From Oryzias latipes (taxonomy: Eukaryota; Chordata; Actinopteri; Beloniformes; Adrianichthyidae): a stretch of DNA of 64,000 nucleotides. This document shows, in pieces, positions 45,801-56,564 of the stretch; position 1 is the stretch's first letter; each line of letters starts with the position of its first letter. The stretch spans positions 5,712,485-5,776,484 of the forward strand of contig NC_019870.2 in assembly GCF_002234675.1 (NCBI RefSeq). Reading direction: 5' to 3'. Made by a program: the position numbers and the translations under genes. The notes beneath the pieces were generated by a model. That model was not told the origin of the DNA. It did no database searches and saw nothing but the letters and a program-made list of their open reading frames with translations.

Positions 45801-46834
45801 AAAATCAGTACATCTAAAAACTCACAAGCAACATCCAAAATCAGATAAAGCAGTAGGCTACAAATTGAGGGAATGCGTGAACTTCAAGACAGCATTGATT
45901 AGAACCACAAAGAAAAGTTTCTGTGCTTCAGTTTGCGGCTCTAAACTTTGGAACAAGTTGAGCACAAACAGTTCAAATATCCAGAAATTTCTGGAAAATT
46001 CATTTATTGATTCAAAATCAAATACGTTTCTCTGAAACTTTTGTTTTAACTCTTGGAGGCAGTTAAAATTACACAATTTAAGTAAATGTAGTCTTAAACT
46101 TCCACATACTTTTTAACTTAAATAAAGGATCGTCATGTTTAAATAACTGAGGTTGGCCTGGTGTGATGTCTAAATACAGGCTGGTGAATAAAACCTACAA
46201 ATGTCTGCAAAGGAAACTGGCTCCAAAGCAACTGAGTTGCAAAGTTCTGCTTTCTCTGAGCTTTGCATTAAGAAACATGGCTGACAGAGCCGACCTGACC
46301 TCTCGTGATTTGTGTTATTAAAAGGAAACCTGCACGCGTGACAGCAAAACCCCAAACGTGACCAAGAATTGAAACGTTTCAAAAAACAAAACAAAACAAA
46401 GACATTTTAGTCGCGCCGTTACTTTCATCGTTGTGACACGAATTTAACTTTGAAAAGTCTAAGCAGCACATGTAATACATCAGCAAAAAAGCAGTTAACA
46501 GAAGGAAAACAATTGAATTAGAGCATTTTTTGTTTCATTGTTGGATTTGTGAAATTTTGTAAACAGACGAGAACCAAACAACGGAAACTGCTGTTGAGAC
46601 AGATGTAATAAATGCGTTAAATCAAAAACGCCCACCTGTCGAATTGTAAGTCAACCATCTGGAGTCACAAGTCTCTCGTAAATAATTGTAAATCGTGCGT
46701 CCGAGAGCCGCTCCGAAGCTAACAACCACCGTTGTTGTGATGGGATCGAACGCGTCCACAGGCGTACCGGCTATCAGCAGGGCGTTCAACACCCACAAAA
46801 CGTGCACAAATTTCATCTTGCAATTCAATTTCAA
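42834..46834 (-). CDS. Torsin-1-like AAA+ ATPase, proximal copy (with first exon 1a)
   Basis: ER and nuclear-envelope AAA+ ATPase of the torsin family, activated in known members by LAP1/LULL1. Exons (minus): 46834-46636 (1a), 45781-45516, 45444-45269, 43290-43163, 43090-42834; they join to 341 codons plus stop (human TOR1A 332). Visible: signal peptide and hydrophobic segment in exon 1a, N-glycosylation sequon Asn-Ser-Thr at its end, Walker A GWTGTGKN (109-116), Walker [11 protein letters not shown] with Asp177-Glu178, sensor 1 FLSNAG, sensor 2 GCK (329-331) and a KLDYYT C-terminus. Five exons match TOR1A/TOR1B. At the position of the human DYT1 glutamate pair this protein has Lys-Asp. A second possible first exon (1b) lies 0.6 kb upstream. 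Intron 3 is swollen by transposons, one of them touching the exon 3 donor. The symbol is withheld because fish have several torsin-1-like paralogues. Confidence 0.9.
43527..44022. mobile_element. hAT-like element remnant in torsin intron 3
   Basis: The right end reads 'gatcagatcgggacatcccta' and the left end has 'aaggacgtcctgattgggtt', roughly inverted relative to each other. The type is common in fish. No target duplication was identified and the left boundary is approximate. Confidence 0.4.
44403..45265 (+). mobile_element. MITE, ACCCTTGTGCTATC family, copy 4, split by an insertion
   Basis: The left third (44403-44507) and right half (45172-45265) match the other copies. Between them is about 660 bp of foreign sequence whose right end ('gcttgaaataaaccatttca', then A-rich) looks like the 3' tail of a non-LTR retrotransposon. 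The right MITE terminus ends at 45265 and the following TA (45266-45267) belongs to the splice donor of torsin exon 3. Confidence 0.7.
46636..46834 (-). CDS. Torsin first exon 1a
   Basis: 199 coding bases ending in phase 1 with donor 'acag|gtgggc'. Encodes a signal peptide, a second hydrophobic helix and a closing Asn-Ser-Thr-Gly. Within about 110 bases upstream are a CRE-like TACGTCAC (46936-46943) and an ETS-like CTTCCGG. Its protein differs more from exons 1b and 1c than those two differ from each other. Confidence 0.8.
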
Positions 46835-47417
46835 TATTAGCTACATGAAGCACGACTCCGTTGCATATAGACAGAAAGTAAAACGGCTCCAAAAAAAACG
46901 GCTATCTTCTTCCTGTACGACGGTGAACTTCCGGCTACGTCACAGATGTGGAATAACAGAATCCAACGAGCACAAGCTATGTTCAGCACACCAAATATAC
47001 TTTTTTAAACAACCTTTCCTTTTACAAATCAACATTTTTTAAACAGTTGTTGCTTTTGACGTGTTAATAATAATTGGGAAATATTTTTGACCAATGCAGC
47101 AAATATTAATGTCTTTGCAATCCGTAGTAAATACGATAGATGATAATGTTGCAAATGCCAACGAGCGCTGTTCAAGACAACTAATATGTGGAAAGTGATG
47201 CAAAAATCGAGCAAATATAAACAAGCCCATGTTGAACAAGTTGTTTAGGATTTGAAAAGATATATAGTTATTTTAATGATGATCTGGATAAAAAATAATA
47301 TCAGCCTTTTTATTTTTTATTTTTCAATTTAGCAAGGTTTAGCTAGCATTTGCTTACACTTTTAGGCTTTGACGTATAATGCCTGTCTGCGGATGCGGCT
47401 TGAGTTTCAAATATTAC

Positions 47418-47616
47418 CAGTTTTGTTGAAACCTATCCACTCTGGTCGGCAGCACTCGTGGAAGTAGTAGAAAATGTTCTGGTAGCTTGCTAAAAACCCA
47501 GTGAGAGCCGCAGCCATGCCCACCGCTATGGTGGTACTAATGGGTTCTATGGCGCCCGTAACGCCGAAGCAGACCAGAACCCAAAGCAGCAGGACGCATT
47601 CCTTCTTCGGCTTCAT
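47418..47616 (-). CDS. Torsin first exon 1b (alternative or orphan)
   Basis: 199 coding bases, the same length and phase as exon 1a, donor 'actg|gtaata'. It encodes MKPKKE, then a signal-peptide core [19 protein letters not shown], a hydrophobic helix and a closing Asn-Lys-Thr-Gly. It strongly resembles exon 1c of the distal torsin gene. No separate torsin body lies between it and exon 1a, so it either splices over 1a to 45781 as an alternative first exon or is a leftover of duplication. The intact frame, start and donor argue for use. A TTACGTCA lies at 47710-47717, just upstream. Confidence 0.65.
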
Positions 47617-47719
47617 TGTTGTGCCGCTTTAGAAAGCCCAGCTGGCCTTGGATGCGGAACCAACGTGCACCTCACGGCTGCGCGGAGGAAGCTGCGGTCG
47701 TCATGGACATTACGTCAGA

Positions 47720-48960
47720 GTCCAACGGTCTTCTTTGGTTCCTTAAAGGGGCTATAGCATGAAAAAATCAACCTTTTGAGCGTTTAAGTTATAATCAATG
47801 ACGTGCAGTCAGGGGAGACAGGCTAAATATAGCTTGGAAAATACATAGGATGAATATACGTTTTTATTAAAACTAAAAATCTAATATTCAATATTTTTCT
47901 GTTCAAACACACGAGAAATCGGCAGGTGAGGCACCCGCCCATACCAAACCTGTACCCAAACTGCGCCGCACACTGACAGGAACTGACGCATGCGCTTTAC
48001 TGTTTCGGTCTAACGATTATCATAAAATACACTTTATCTTTAATTTCTTCATTTCTATATTCCTCGCCACCTTTTCTGATTACATCGGTGCCAATTTTTG
48101 ACTCATTTAGTCTTTTTTTATCCACATAACTTTTTTGCGCTTTAGAAATACCTGTCTCAAGGCAGAGGGCGCTGGTGGCCTAAGAGATTGTATCAACATG
48201 GCTAAAGAATCATATGGAATTTGTGGTAGCAAGTCAAGTGTAGCCCTCCAATTAATTGCTAATATTGTTTAGCATCATTTTCTAAATGGGGGATTACAAA
48301 TCTAAACTCAGGAATTTGTGGTGACATGTTGCTGCTTTGATCTCCATTGAGACAGACAGAGAGACTTTAAAAACTGAAGAAAGAATAGGAACACTTCTAC
48401 AAACAGGTTATTCATGTATTTCTTCAGAGGGAGCACTGCCCGAACTTAATTTATCAGTATACCGTTTAGTAAGTCAATAATAACAATTTTTGTTTGTATA
48501 TGGAAGAAAAATTTGTTGAAATGTAAATTTAAACAACACACTTTAACAATTGTCAAACAAATGGTGAAAACGAGCTACACTGTCAGTGCCTCACCAGCTG
48601 TGAACCTCACTGCACATCACTGATTATTATATTGTTTATTCCTCACTATAAACAACCCTAAGCGGTATTTAGATTCTTTCATGCATTCCTGAGAATTCCT
48701 CTAAAAACCTGCTGTCTGTGCACCAGCCCCTCCCAAGTGGATTCCCAAATTGTGACGTAGATCAGTGAGGAACAGCCCCTTCCAGGAAGAGTCTGCACTG
48801 CCAGCACCTTCCCCACTTTTTCTCTGGAGCTTGCGGTGATTGGCAAAGGCTTAAGAAAGGCATGAAATAGGCCCTTTAAAATATAAATAGATAAAAAAAA
48901 ATGATTTTCCCTAACAAAAAGTAGTCTCTTTAGGTGTACTACAAGTATGCTTAGTTCATA
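47720..48960. other. No gene seen between torsin units
   Basis: AT-rich intergenic sequence with no supported exon. The 123-codon minus-strand frame at 48679-49050 is unrecognised and overlaps repeat sequence. Confidence 0.4.
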
Positions 48961-49167
48961 AACTGTAAAAACAATGGATGAATCGAGGTGTAACGTCACC
49001 CATAGAAAATGCTTTTGGCTCTCACGAAATGAGGCGAAATCCCTCATCATTGCTTCCTGATACGGGCACCACCATGTTGAAACCAGTCGACAGTGATTGG
49101 TCCGAATCCCTCCAAGTCATCGTATCTATGGCAATGGTGACAGAAGTTGCCATAGATACGATGACTT
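48961..49167 (+). repeat. Repeat family R1 fragment ending in a 21 bp hairpin
   Basis: Contains 'cacccatagaaaatgct' and 'accatgttgaaacca', as in the copy at 27510-27990. Its right end has perfect 21-base inverted arms at 49114-49134 and 49147-49167 with a 12-base loop. Confidence 0.6.
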
Positions 49168-49171
49168 AGAG

Positions 49172-50102
49172 CAGGGGTCCTCAATCTTTTTCCAGCGAGG
49201 GCCACTTGACGTTTCCATTCTCTGATCGGGGGCCGGGGTCAGTTTGAAACAGAAAAAGTGTGGCGATTGCAGGGTTGCCTAAATGTAAACTGAAAGCCAC
49301 AGATAACCAAATATTAATAACCCAATCTGACATTAAATAACCCTCTCTGGGTTCTTCACCCCAAAAAAAAAAAAAAAAAAATGTAATATTTAAGCAAATA
49401 TATAATAGGACTCTTTATGAAATCAGTAAAAAACATATAACCCTCTCTGGATTCTTTACATAAAAAGTCAGGAAATATATAGTAGCAGTATTTTAGATTT
49501 TAGAAAATCAATAATGACCAAATAAATCTCTGTGGGTTGTTCACAGAAATAAAACTTCTGTTGTCCATGCACAATCTTAGGTACATGTTCAACTTCAGTT
49601 GTAAAAGCAGAATCTCTTAAATGACTCATATCAGCAGTCTGTTAAGGTTCTTGTGTTCTTTCCTTTTAATCCAGTTTTGGAGGCTTTCAGGAGTTAGCCT
49701 AGTAGACACCACTGTTTACTCTCTCTGATCAACATCCTAGGTTAAATACCTGCATTCTGGATCAATGTTTCCCTTATCTAACCTTTTGGTCATTTTTCCA
49801 TTTTGATGGGGGGGGGGGGGGGGTCATGTTCAAGTTCTATGACTGAGGCAAAGTGAGGTTGCAGTAGCAACATTTTTAGCTTGGCTCACATTTCAATTCA
49901 AATAAGATTACATTAGATTAGATGGGAAAGCTTGATTGACGTGAGGAAACAATTCCATGGATTCCGTTTTCCATATATGAGTCTGGATCCCGTGGCCAGC
50001 CTTAAATAAATAATAATGCAAAAAAGAAAAAAAGAAAGGGCCTCTCTCTGGTATTGTTCAGGGGGGCGGGTCAAATGGGACCCAGCCGACGGGCCGTAGT
50101 TT
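49172..50102 (+). mobile_element. hAT (Charlie-like) non-autonomous element
   Basis: Begins CAGGGGTCCTCAATC with 'gcgagggccac' following, and ends in 'acgggccgtagttt', the usual ends of fish hAT MITEs; the final few bases of the right terminus are missing. It contains a 16-G run at 49808-49823. No transposase frame. Confidence 0.6.
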
Positions 50103-51029
50103 ATAGTATACTTGCTATACTTATACTAAAGAATACTTAATGATATAAACTTCAAGTGCACTACTTTTAAGGGTTCTTAAGCAGTGTGATGTCCATCTGT
50201 ATTCTCTGAATTGTCTGAAACATAAATAAGTGACTTTCTATTGTTCTTGGTAAAACATTTAAAAGCCTAAATATAACATTTAAATGTAATTCCACGCAAT
50301 ATACAAAAAAATGTAAAAGAAGAAAAAGTAACATTTCAAAAAGGATTTGAGATTTTTCATTGCCAAAATTTAGAACATAAACAAGATGTGTTTTAATTCA
50401 GGAAATCAAGACATGGAACAAAAAAAAATCTATTAAAGAAACCAAATCACCTTAAAAAAACTTGTAAGACTGAAGAATTGCTACAAAAATACAACCAACC
50501 TTGTTGCTTTATTCCAGCTACTCAAATTTAGACATAAGATACAAATGTTTTGATGAAACTACCTAAATACTATCTCGCAGATATATTTTTAGTACATCGT
50601 TTTACCCCCCCCCCCACTTTTTTTGTTTTCATTTAAGAATATACAAAGAATAGAAAAATAAGCCGTCTTCTTCTTTCTGTTCACTTTCGTTTCCAAGTAT
50701 AAGATCTTGTGTATGATTCTTTTGTTTGTTGTTTTATGGAAATGAAAACGAATAGAACAGGATATATAGAATATATAGAACGAAGAATAAAATTATAAAT
50801 TTTTGAAGCACACATTTACGACTTTATTCTGGTATATTGTTGATTTTCTTTTCATAATTGTACCATTTTGTCTAATAATTAGCCTATACAACTATTCACA
50901 AAACATTTTGAGTTTTTTCTCACAGTTTTACAACTTAATGCTGATATTTGTTTTTCCTTTTGTGCTGGCTTTAATATTCTTAACCATATGACATTTATTT
51001 TCTCTAAGCAGCTCATGGTTCTCATGGTA

Positions 51030-51420
51030 CAAAAATAAAAATACCTAAACCTTTGGACAAATGTTTGCATATAAATAGACAAACAAACATAGAAAGTAAC
51101 GAGTTCCTGTAAACAAGTCAATTAAAATATAAAATACATCCAAGTTTAAATAGTTTAAACACACGAGCCAGACAGTGACTGGACGTAGACCCTCATTTTA
51201 CTCTTAAAGTGGGTGAATAGAATTGATTTTCTGAAGTATTCAGGATTTATTTCTCTGGAAGTAAGAGAAATAAATCTAATCCCTAAAAAGCTCTCTTTAT
51301 CAGACGAGCACCGTTACCCAGGCAACCACCAAACCCAGATTCCCCCAATCATCTGATTAGCTGGACTAAAATCACACGGAAGTGGATTTTGTCTCGACTG
51401 GGAGGAACCTACTACAATAG
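51030..51420 (+). repeat. Duplicated segment, copy A
   Basis: Aligns with 58840-59200: shared 'agacagtgactgga', 'ttatttctctggaa', 'cccaggcaacc', 'caaacccagatt' and 'ctgattag'. An X-box-like GTTACC-CA-GGCAAC lies at 51313-51326. The segment is non-coding. Confidence 0.55.
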
Positions 51421-51779
51421 TACTTTTTGGTTTTACTAAAGCCTTATGATGCATTACAGATGTTTGACAAATATTTGACTCCTTACATGTTCAGTGACTT
51501 TTTATAACCACAATAGATGAAAAAATTACAATTACAAAAGATTTTTTTCTGCTTGTGGTTGGTCACCAAGCTGTTGTTTTGTAATTCAAATCGACTTAAA
51601 TTACAAAAAGAAATTTATTTAGTTGTCATAAACACAATGAACTTTAAATTCATTATAAGTGAATTTAGTTTTAGTTTTTCACAGATTAGATTACCGATAG
51701 ACTGTATTTGTTTTTTGTGTTTGTTTTTGCAGCAGACAGACCTCTGTGTTAAGTTTTCCGTTTCTTTGCCTTTTTGTTT

Positions 51780-52150
51780 TGATTCTTTTTGTTCTGGCAT
51801 GTTTTCAGTTCACTTCCTGTTTTATTTTGAAAGGTTCCTGTGTTGTACTTTAGTTTTGAGTTTTACTTTGGTCCCCCTCTGTCCTGATTGTGTCCACCTG
51901 TGTCTGGTCAGTCCTGTATGTATTTAAGTCTTGTCATTCCCTTCCTCCTGTGCTGGTCCGTGGTATATTCTTCCTGTTTGGAGTATTTAGAGTTTTCTAG
52001 TCTTTTGAGTTTGCCTGCCAGTTGCAATGGTTTGTGTTTTAGTTATTAAACAGCTTTGTTACTGGAACCTGCCTCCTCCTCCTTCTCCTCCTCCTCTCTG
52101 CACATGTGTACGCCGTCAACCTTCTCTCCTGCAACACTCTGTTTTTTTAT
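51780..52150 (+). mobile_element. Retroelement-like repeat replacing the 3' end of the distal torsin gene
   Basis: The phrases 'cttcctgttttattttgaaa', 'gtgtccacctgtgtctggtc', 'gtatttaagtct', 'agttattaaacagctttgtt' and 'ggaacctgcctcc' form a repeat common in teleost genomes. The similarity between the two torsin genes stops at 52152, just inside its right edge. Confidence 0.55.
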
Positions 52151-55100
52151 GTCCAGTTTGCTCTCTATCGTTTTGCAGCCTTTGACGGCAAAAACTCTCT
52201 CTTGTTTGGGGAAATAGAGCCAATCATGGGCAACCTGTTTTGCCACATTCAGGTCCGGCGGGCCTTCGCCCTCGCTGGTTCTGGTCTTCATGTCAGCCAT
52301 GGCGCACTGCACGACGTGCGAGTAATCCAGAGGGAGGAAGGGAACAAAGAAGTCCACCAGGTTCTCGTAGATAAAAGTTGTGCAAAAAGAGTCGCCTGGG
52401 AAAAAAAAAAAAAGGTTACTGAGGAGCTCCTGCCACAGATCAAACCCCTGCAGATACATCCACTCACTTTGGTCATTGTTGAAGATAGAGAGGGAGACGG
52501 ATGTTTTTAGGTCTTTCAGATCAATCTCCTTTCGATCTCGTCTTGCTCTCCAGAAATCTAAAGCTGTCTGAACGATGATCTCCCCTCCAGCGTTGCTGTA
52601 CAAATGCAGTTTACTTGAGATTTCAAATCATCAAACACATACAGACAACCTGAAAAAAATGATTTTGCATAAAGTCACACAACACAAAGTCTGTGCTTTT
52701 AGTTTTTATACCTGAGAAAGATGAAGATGGATTTTCTGTAGGAAACTCCGACCACCTTGTCATAGTACTCCAGGTACGGCTGGATGCTGTCGATCAGTCC
52801 CGGATGCATCTTATCCATCTCATCAAAGATGAACATGGAGCGCTCACAGTTGCTCACGCTGTCTTTGATCCACTGCTGCAGCTGATACTGAGAACACAGC
52901 GGGTTCAGGTTTGGTGAGGAACACGACGTCATCATGAAACCTCTGCTGTTCTTTACCTTGTAGAGGGGAAGTAGACGGGGATTTGGGAAGTGAAGCGTGG
53001 ACGTGAAGACGTGAACAAACTTGCTGCTCATCCCCTCTTTGTAAATGTTTTCTGCGATCAGCTGGCTCACAAAGTTCTTCCCGGTGCCGGACGGGCCGTG
53101 GAGTGACAGCACCAGCGGCTTTTTGGGGTTGTCGTTGCTCATGAATTCACTCACAGCTTTCAGGATGATGCGAGACGCCAGGTGCTGTCCAAACAGTTTG
53201 TTTTCCAGATCCATCTTAAGGCCTGGAAGATTCACAGGAGAAAAATCAGAATGTCTGCACATTTTTGACTCAAATAAGACTGTTTTTCAGAATATCCCGT
53301 TTTTAGACAGTTTAGATTATATCAAATTTTAGCTATAAATCTAAATATGTCAATAATTTGACTGTTTTTTACAAAAATAAAAAGGAAGAAAAACCTTTAT
53401 TTGAAAGTTCCTGAAAACAAAACTTGAAGCCAAACACAATAAATGTTTCTGACTGTAACCTGCATCACATGAGAATATGGTTACACAATCTGCTCCAAAA
53501 TATCAACAAGCTGATAGATGTGATGGTTAAGTGATTAAATGAAAAGACAAAAAGCTATGAAAGGTCTCAAAAAGTGTTCAGTTACTCCTTTTGATTCCAT
53601 CTTAAACTGCATCATCAAGCTATCTATTAATTAAACAGTTTTCAAACACAACCTGTAGCAAAATTGTAGTCTCACAATCCATTCTTATTCAAATAAAGCT
53701 GAAAACCCTCCTAAAAACTTCTAACATTAACTTTTCCTCTTCTAGAAAACTAAATACATCAGCAGATAATAATCACTGTACCATTGGTACATTTTCATTT
53801 AAAAAAGCATTCTGGGAAACGTGACGTACTGCCATTGTTGTTATGCTACAAGCTAAAGGTAAGTGCTTTAGGCGAAGCAGCCAGCTTAATATGATATTTT
53901 TCAGATTTTCATCGAGAAAATAACAGATCGACTATTCTTGCTTTTATTTTTACCCCTATTGAATGCTCACAGAGACACGGAAGTAGCGGCAGGAAGCGGC
54001 TTTTGCAGCAAGATGACTGAGGGCGTACCAGATCATCATGTGAATGAACGTGAATCAATACGATGGATGCTTTTGTGCTTTTTGAAATAAATAAATCTGT
54101 TCTCTAAACATCCTCCGTGTCTTCAATGCAATGTAATGAGACACACACAGACAGAAATGTGAAGGTATCTGCTATAAATCTATGACGTAAATTAAGAACA
54201 GGAAATGATCGGCTAGTCAGTTAGCATGTAGCCTAATAGCCTTCGAATGTAAAGCGACTGACAGCTAAAGTTAATAAAAGACAAGTCCTGAATATTATTA
54301 TTCCTATTCGACCCTAAACTACAATATCAGCTGTCTGACAACCGACCAGCCAGTTGCCCAAATGCCGGTGTTACAGGCACAGCCCTCTGCTTTGCTTTCA
54401 TCCTGTTGTGTTTCACTTCAGTTAATTTCCTGATGATGTTCACCTGGGACTGCAGCTTCATCAGCTGTGACTGGCCGCCTGCTGGTCATGTGGTGCTCCT
54501 CTACCAGGAAGCCGGAGCCTATTAAAGCACACCTGGGAGCTGAGCCTGGCAGAGTCTGGTGAACTGTCTCTGGCTGACACTCACTGCGATCCTGACTCTC
54601 TTTTGGCTGCATGCTTCTGACTAAGCTGTTTTCCTCAGGTACGTGGTGGGAGGTTGTGATCAGGCAAGTTTGGGGCCCCATACATTTTCACACGCAGGCT
54701 GAACTTTGTTAGACACACCAGGTAAGGGGTTGGTGCCATTTCTTGTAATGTTTTGTATGTTTGTATTTAGACTAGTTAGGTAGTCTTTTGTTGTTCTTTT
54801 GATTTATGGGTTTAGTTGCAGAGTTAGGCCTGGTTTTGTTATATTGAGTTTATTTATTTGGCACAACCCAAACGTCACTTCCTCCCCCACAGGTAATTGT
54901 TTGCAGCAGCCTGAGTCTTTGAATATTATAAACCATATTTATATACATCATCCTTGACTACTTGTCTTATTTCATGGTTGTACTGTTGCGCCCTCCCCAG
55001 GGACGTAACACCGGCATACATCAAAGAGCTCTGCGGCGGCGCTAGTAGTAGCCTAGCAGGAGCTATTGTATGACAAAGCAGCCTAGTTATCATAAATCTA

Positions 55101-55976
55101 TTGATATTTTTCTTATATTCATTGAGACGGTAATAAAGTGATCATTTTTGTTTTACATGTTCCTTTTTTGAACGAATATGGGTCACAGAGACACGGAAGT
55201 TACCGCTGAAAGTGGCTTAATTTTGCCGGCGTACAGAGAGCATATCCGCGTGAATGACTTATGACGTGAATAATTACTGCGTTCGAACGGATTAATTATT
55301 GCGTTCGCACGAGTTAATCATTTCGAGGGAACGGAATAGTATTTTGAGGGAACGCAATAGTATCTTGTGGGAACGGAATAGTATTTCGTGCGAACGACAT
55401 AATAACCTGTGGGAACAAGATATTAATCTGTGGGAACAAGATATATTTTTATATCTTAATGTCAGGACACGGGCTCAGTAGATTTGAAATAAAATAATAA
55501 TAATAATAAAAACAGCTGATTGAGATGTCCTTAAACGTAATAACTGTTAATTAATGTTATAAAATCAAGCAAAGAGCTCTGTTCAAGACAGCTAATGTGT
55601 GGAAAGTGATGCAAAATCCAGGAAATATTCTTATCCTCGTTATTTTATTAGTTTACAAATGTCAGTCTGTTTTTTATCACCGCAATTTAGCAGGGTTTGG
55701 CTAAAAATAAAAATAAATCTCATATTTTGAGGCCTTTTGTCCGCGGATGTAGATTGCGTTTCGAGTATTACCAGTTCTGTTGAAACTAGCGCACTCCTGT
55801 TGTAAGTCATTGTGGAGTTTGGTGAAAATGCACCACTGGGTCAGTTGAAAACTGATGATGAACCCCATAGCGATGCCCAGAGCTGAGGAGATACTGAAGG
55901 GTACTACTATGGCGCCCGTGACACCGGGGCAGACCAGAACCCACAGCAGCAGGACGCGTCCCTTCTTCGACCTCAT
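52046..55976 (-). CDS. Torsin-1-like AAA+ ATPase, distal copy (first exon 1c)
   Basis: Second torsin, closely similar to the proximal copy. Exons (minus): 55976-55772 (1c), 53222-52957, 52887-52712, 52595-52468, 52395-52046; they join to 374 codons plus stop. Visible: signal peptide ([15 protein letters not shown]), hydrophobic helix, sequon Asn-Arg-Thr-Gly, Walker A GPSGTGKN (the proximal copy has GWTGTGKN), Walker [11 protein letters not shown], sensor 1 SNAGGE, sensor 2 GCK. Exons 2-4 have the same sizes as in the proximal gene (266, 176, 128). The normal KLDYY end is lost: after Lys-Leu-Asp the frame runs on for 34 residues with an acidic EEEEKEEE stretch read from an inserted repeat. The frame is otherwise intact, so I call it a gene, but loss of function cannot be excluded. 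Confidence 0.85.
53280..55260 (-). other. First intron of distal torsin gene
   Basis: No exon recognised. The block 54340-54960 is GC-richer ('ctgcagcttcatcagctgtg', 'attaaagcacacctgggagc') and looks like a retroelement remnant of fish, unclassified. Confidence 0.35.
55262..55450 (+). repeat. Degenerate tandem repeat, unit about 23 bp
   Basis: Successive units vary around 'gggaacggaatagtatttcg', about eight in a row, with alternating insertions. The unit is not a multiple of three throughout, but a frame of repeated Arg-Glu-Arg-Asn-Ser-Ile residues spans it. Lies in the first intron of the distal torsin gene, about 320 bases downstream of exon 1c on the minus strand. Confidence 0.7.
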
Positions 55977-56100
55977 GGTAGAGATGTGTCCAAACGCTTT
56001 CGAGGGCTGCGTCCTTCAGTGGTCGCGACCTTCCCGGTCGACGTTGACCGGGTCCTACGCCGAGCGGCTGTGAATTTGGATAGTAACGTGTCACGTGAGT
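55977..56100 (-). promoter_or_regulatory. Promoter-proximal region of distal torsin gene
   Basis: GC-rich sequence with several CpG, and a CACGTG E-box at 56092-56097 beside AACGTG. All three torsin first exons have an ACGT-core motif within about 125 bases upstream. No TATA box is seen. Confidence 0.4.
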
Positions 56101-56317
56101 CGTAGAGGAGTAGTGAAGCAGGTGTGGCAGGATGAGCTAATTGCGTCACACAGGTGCAGTCACTCCCATCCTCTAAACAGGACTGAGCTGCTCTGCCTCA
56201 TTCCTGGCTGAGACTCTGCCTCAGACTCTTCTGGGTTCCTGCGCATCTGGCAGTGCAGATGTTGTGGCCGGGCTGACATTGTCCAACTGTCTGTGTTTGC
56301 TGCATTCGTGGTCTTTT

Positions 56318-56390
56318 GTTTTTAGCGCAGTGGTTATCACACTTCCTTGTCACACACAGCAGGTTGGCTTGTGGCTGGAAAAAGGTTGAA
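56318..56390 (+). repeat. Degenerate tRNA-like sequence (possible SINE head)
   Basis: TAGCGCAGTGGTTATCAC closely matches the A-box region of tRNA-Val. The B-box half is eroded ('ggttggcttgtggctgg'). It cannot fold into a proper cloverleaf by eye, so it is a pseudo-tRNA or SINE fragment, not a gene. Confidence 0.3.
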
Positions 56391-56564
56391 TGGGAACGGA
56401 GCGCATCGCTCCCTGCCCCTCCCCTCCCCGGTATGTGTGCGATGCGTGCCTCTTCGCCCCGCATGTTGTGAGGTAATGCCTTGCTGGCTGCCCGTCTTTC
56501 TGGTGTGGAACCCGCTGCGGCATAGCACAGGTTTTGTGGCCCTTGTTGGGATTGGCTGCGGATG

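Noticed and set aside
56318-56390. tRNA-Val gene
   Set aside because: Only the A-box half is conserved; the B-box and stems are eroded.
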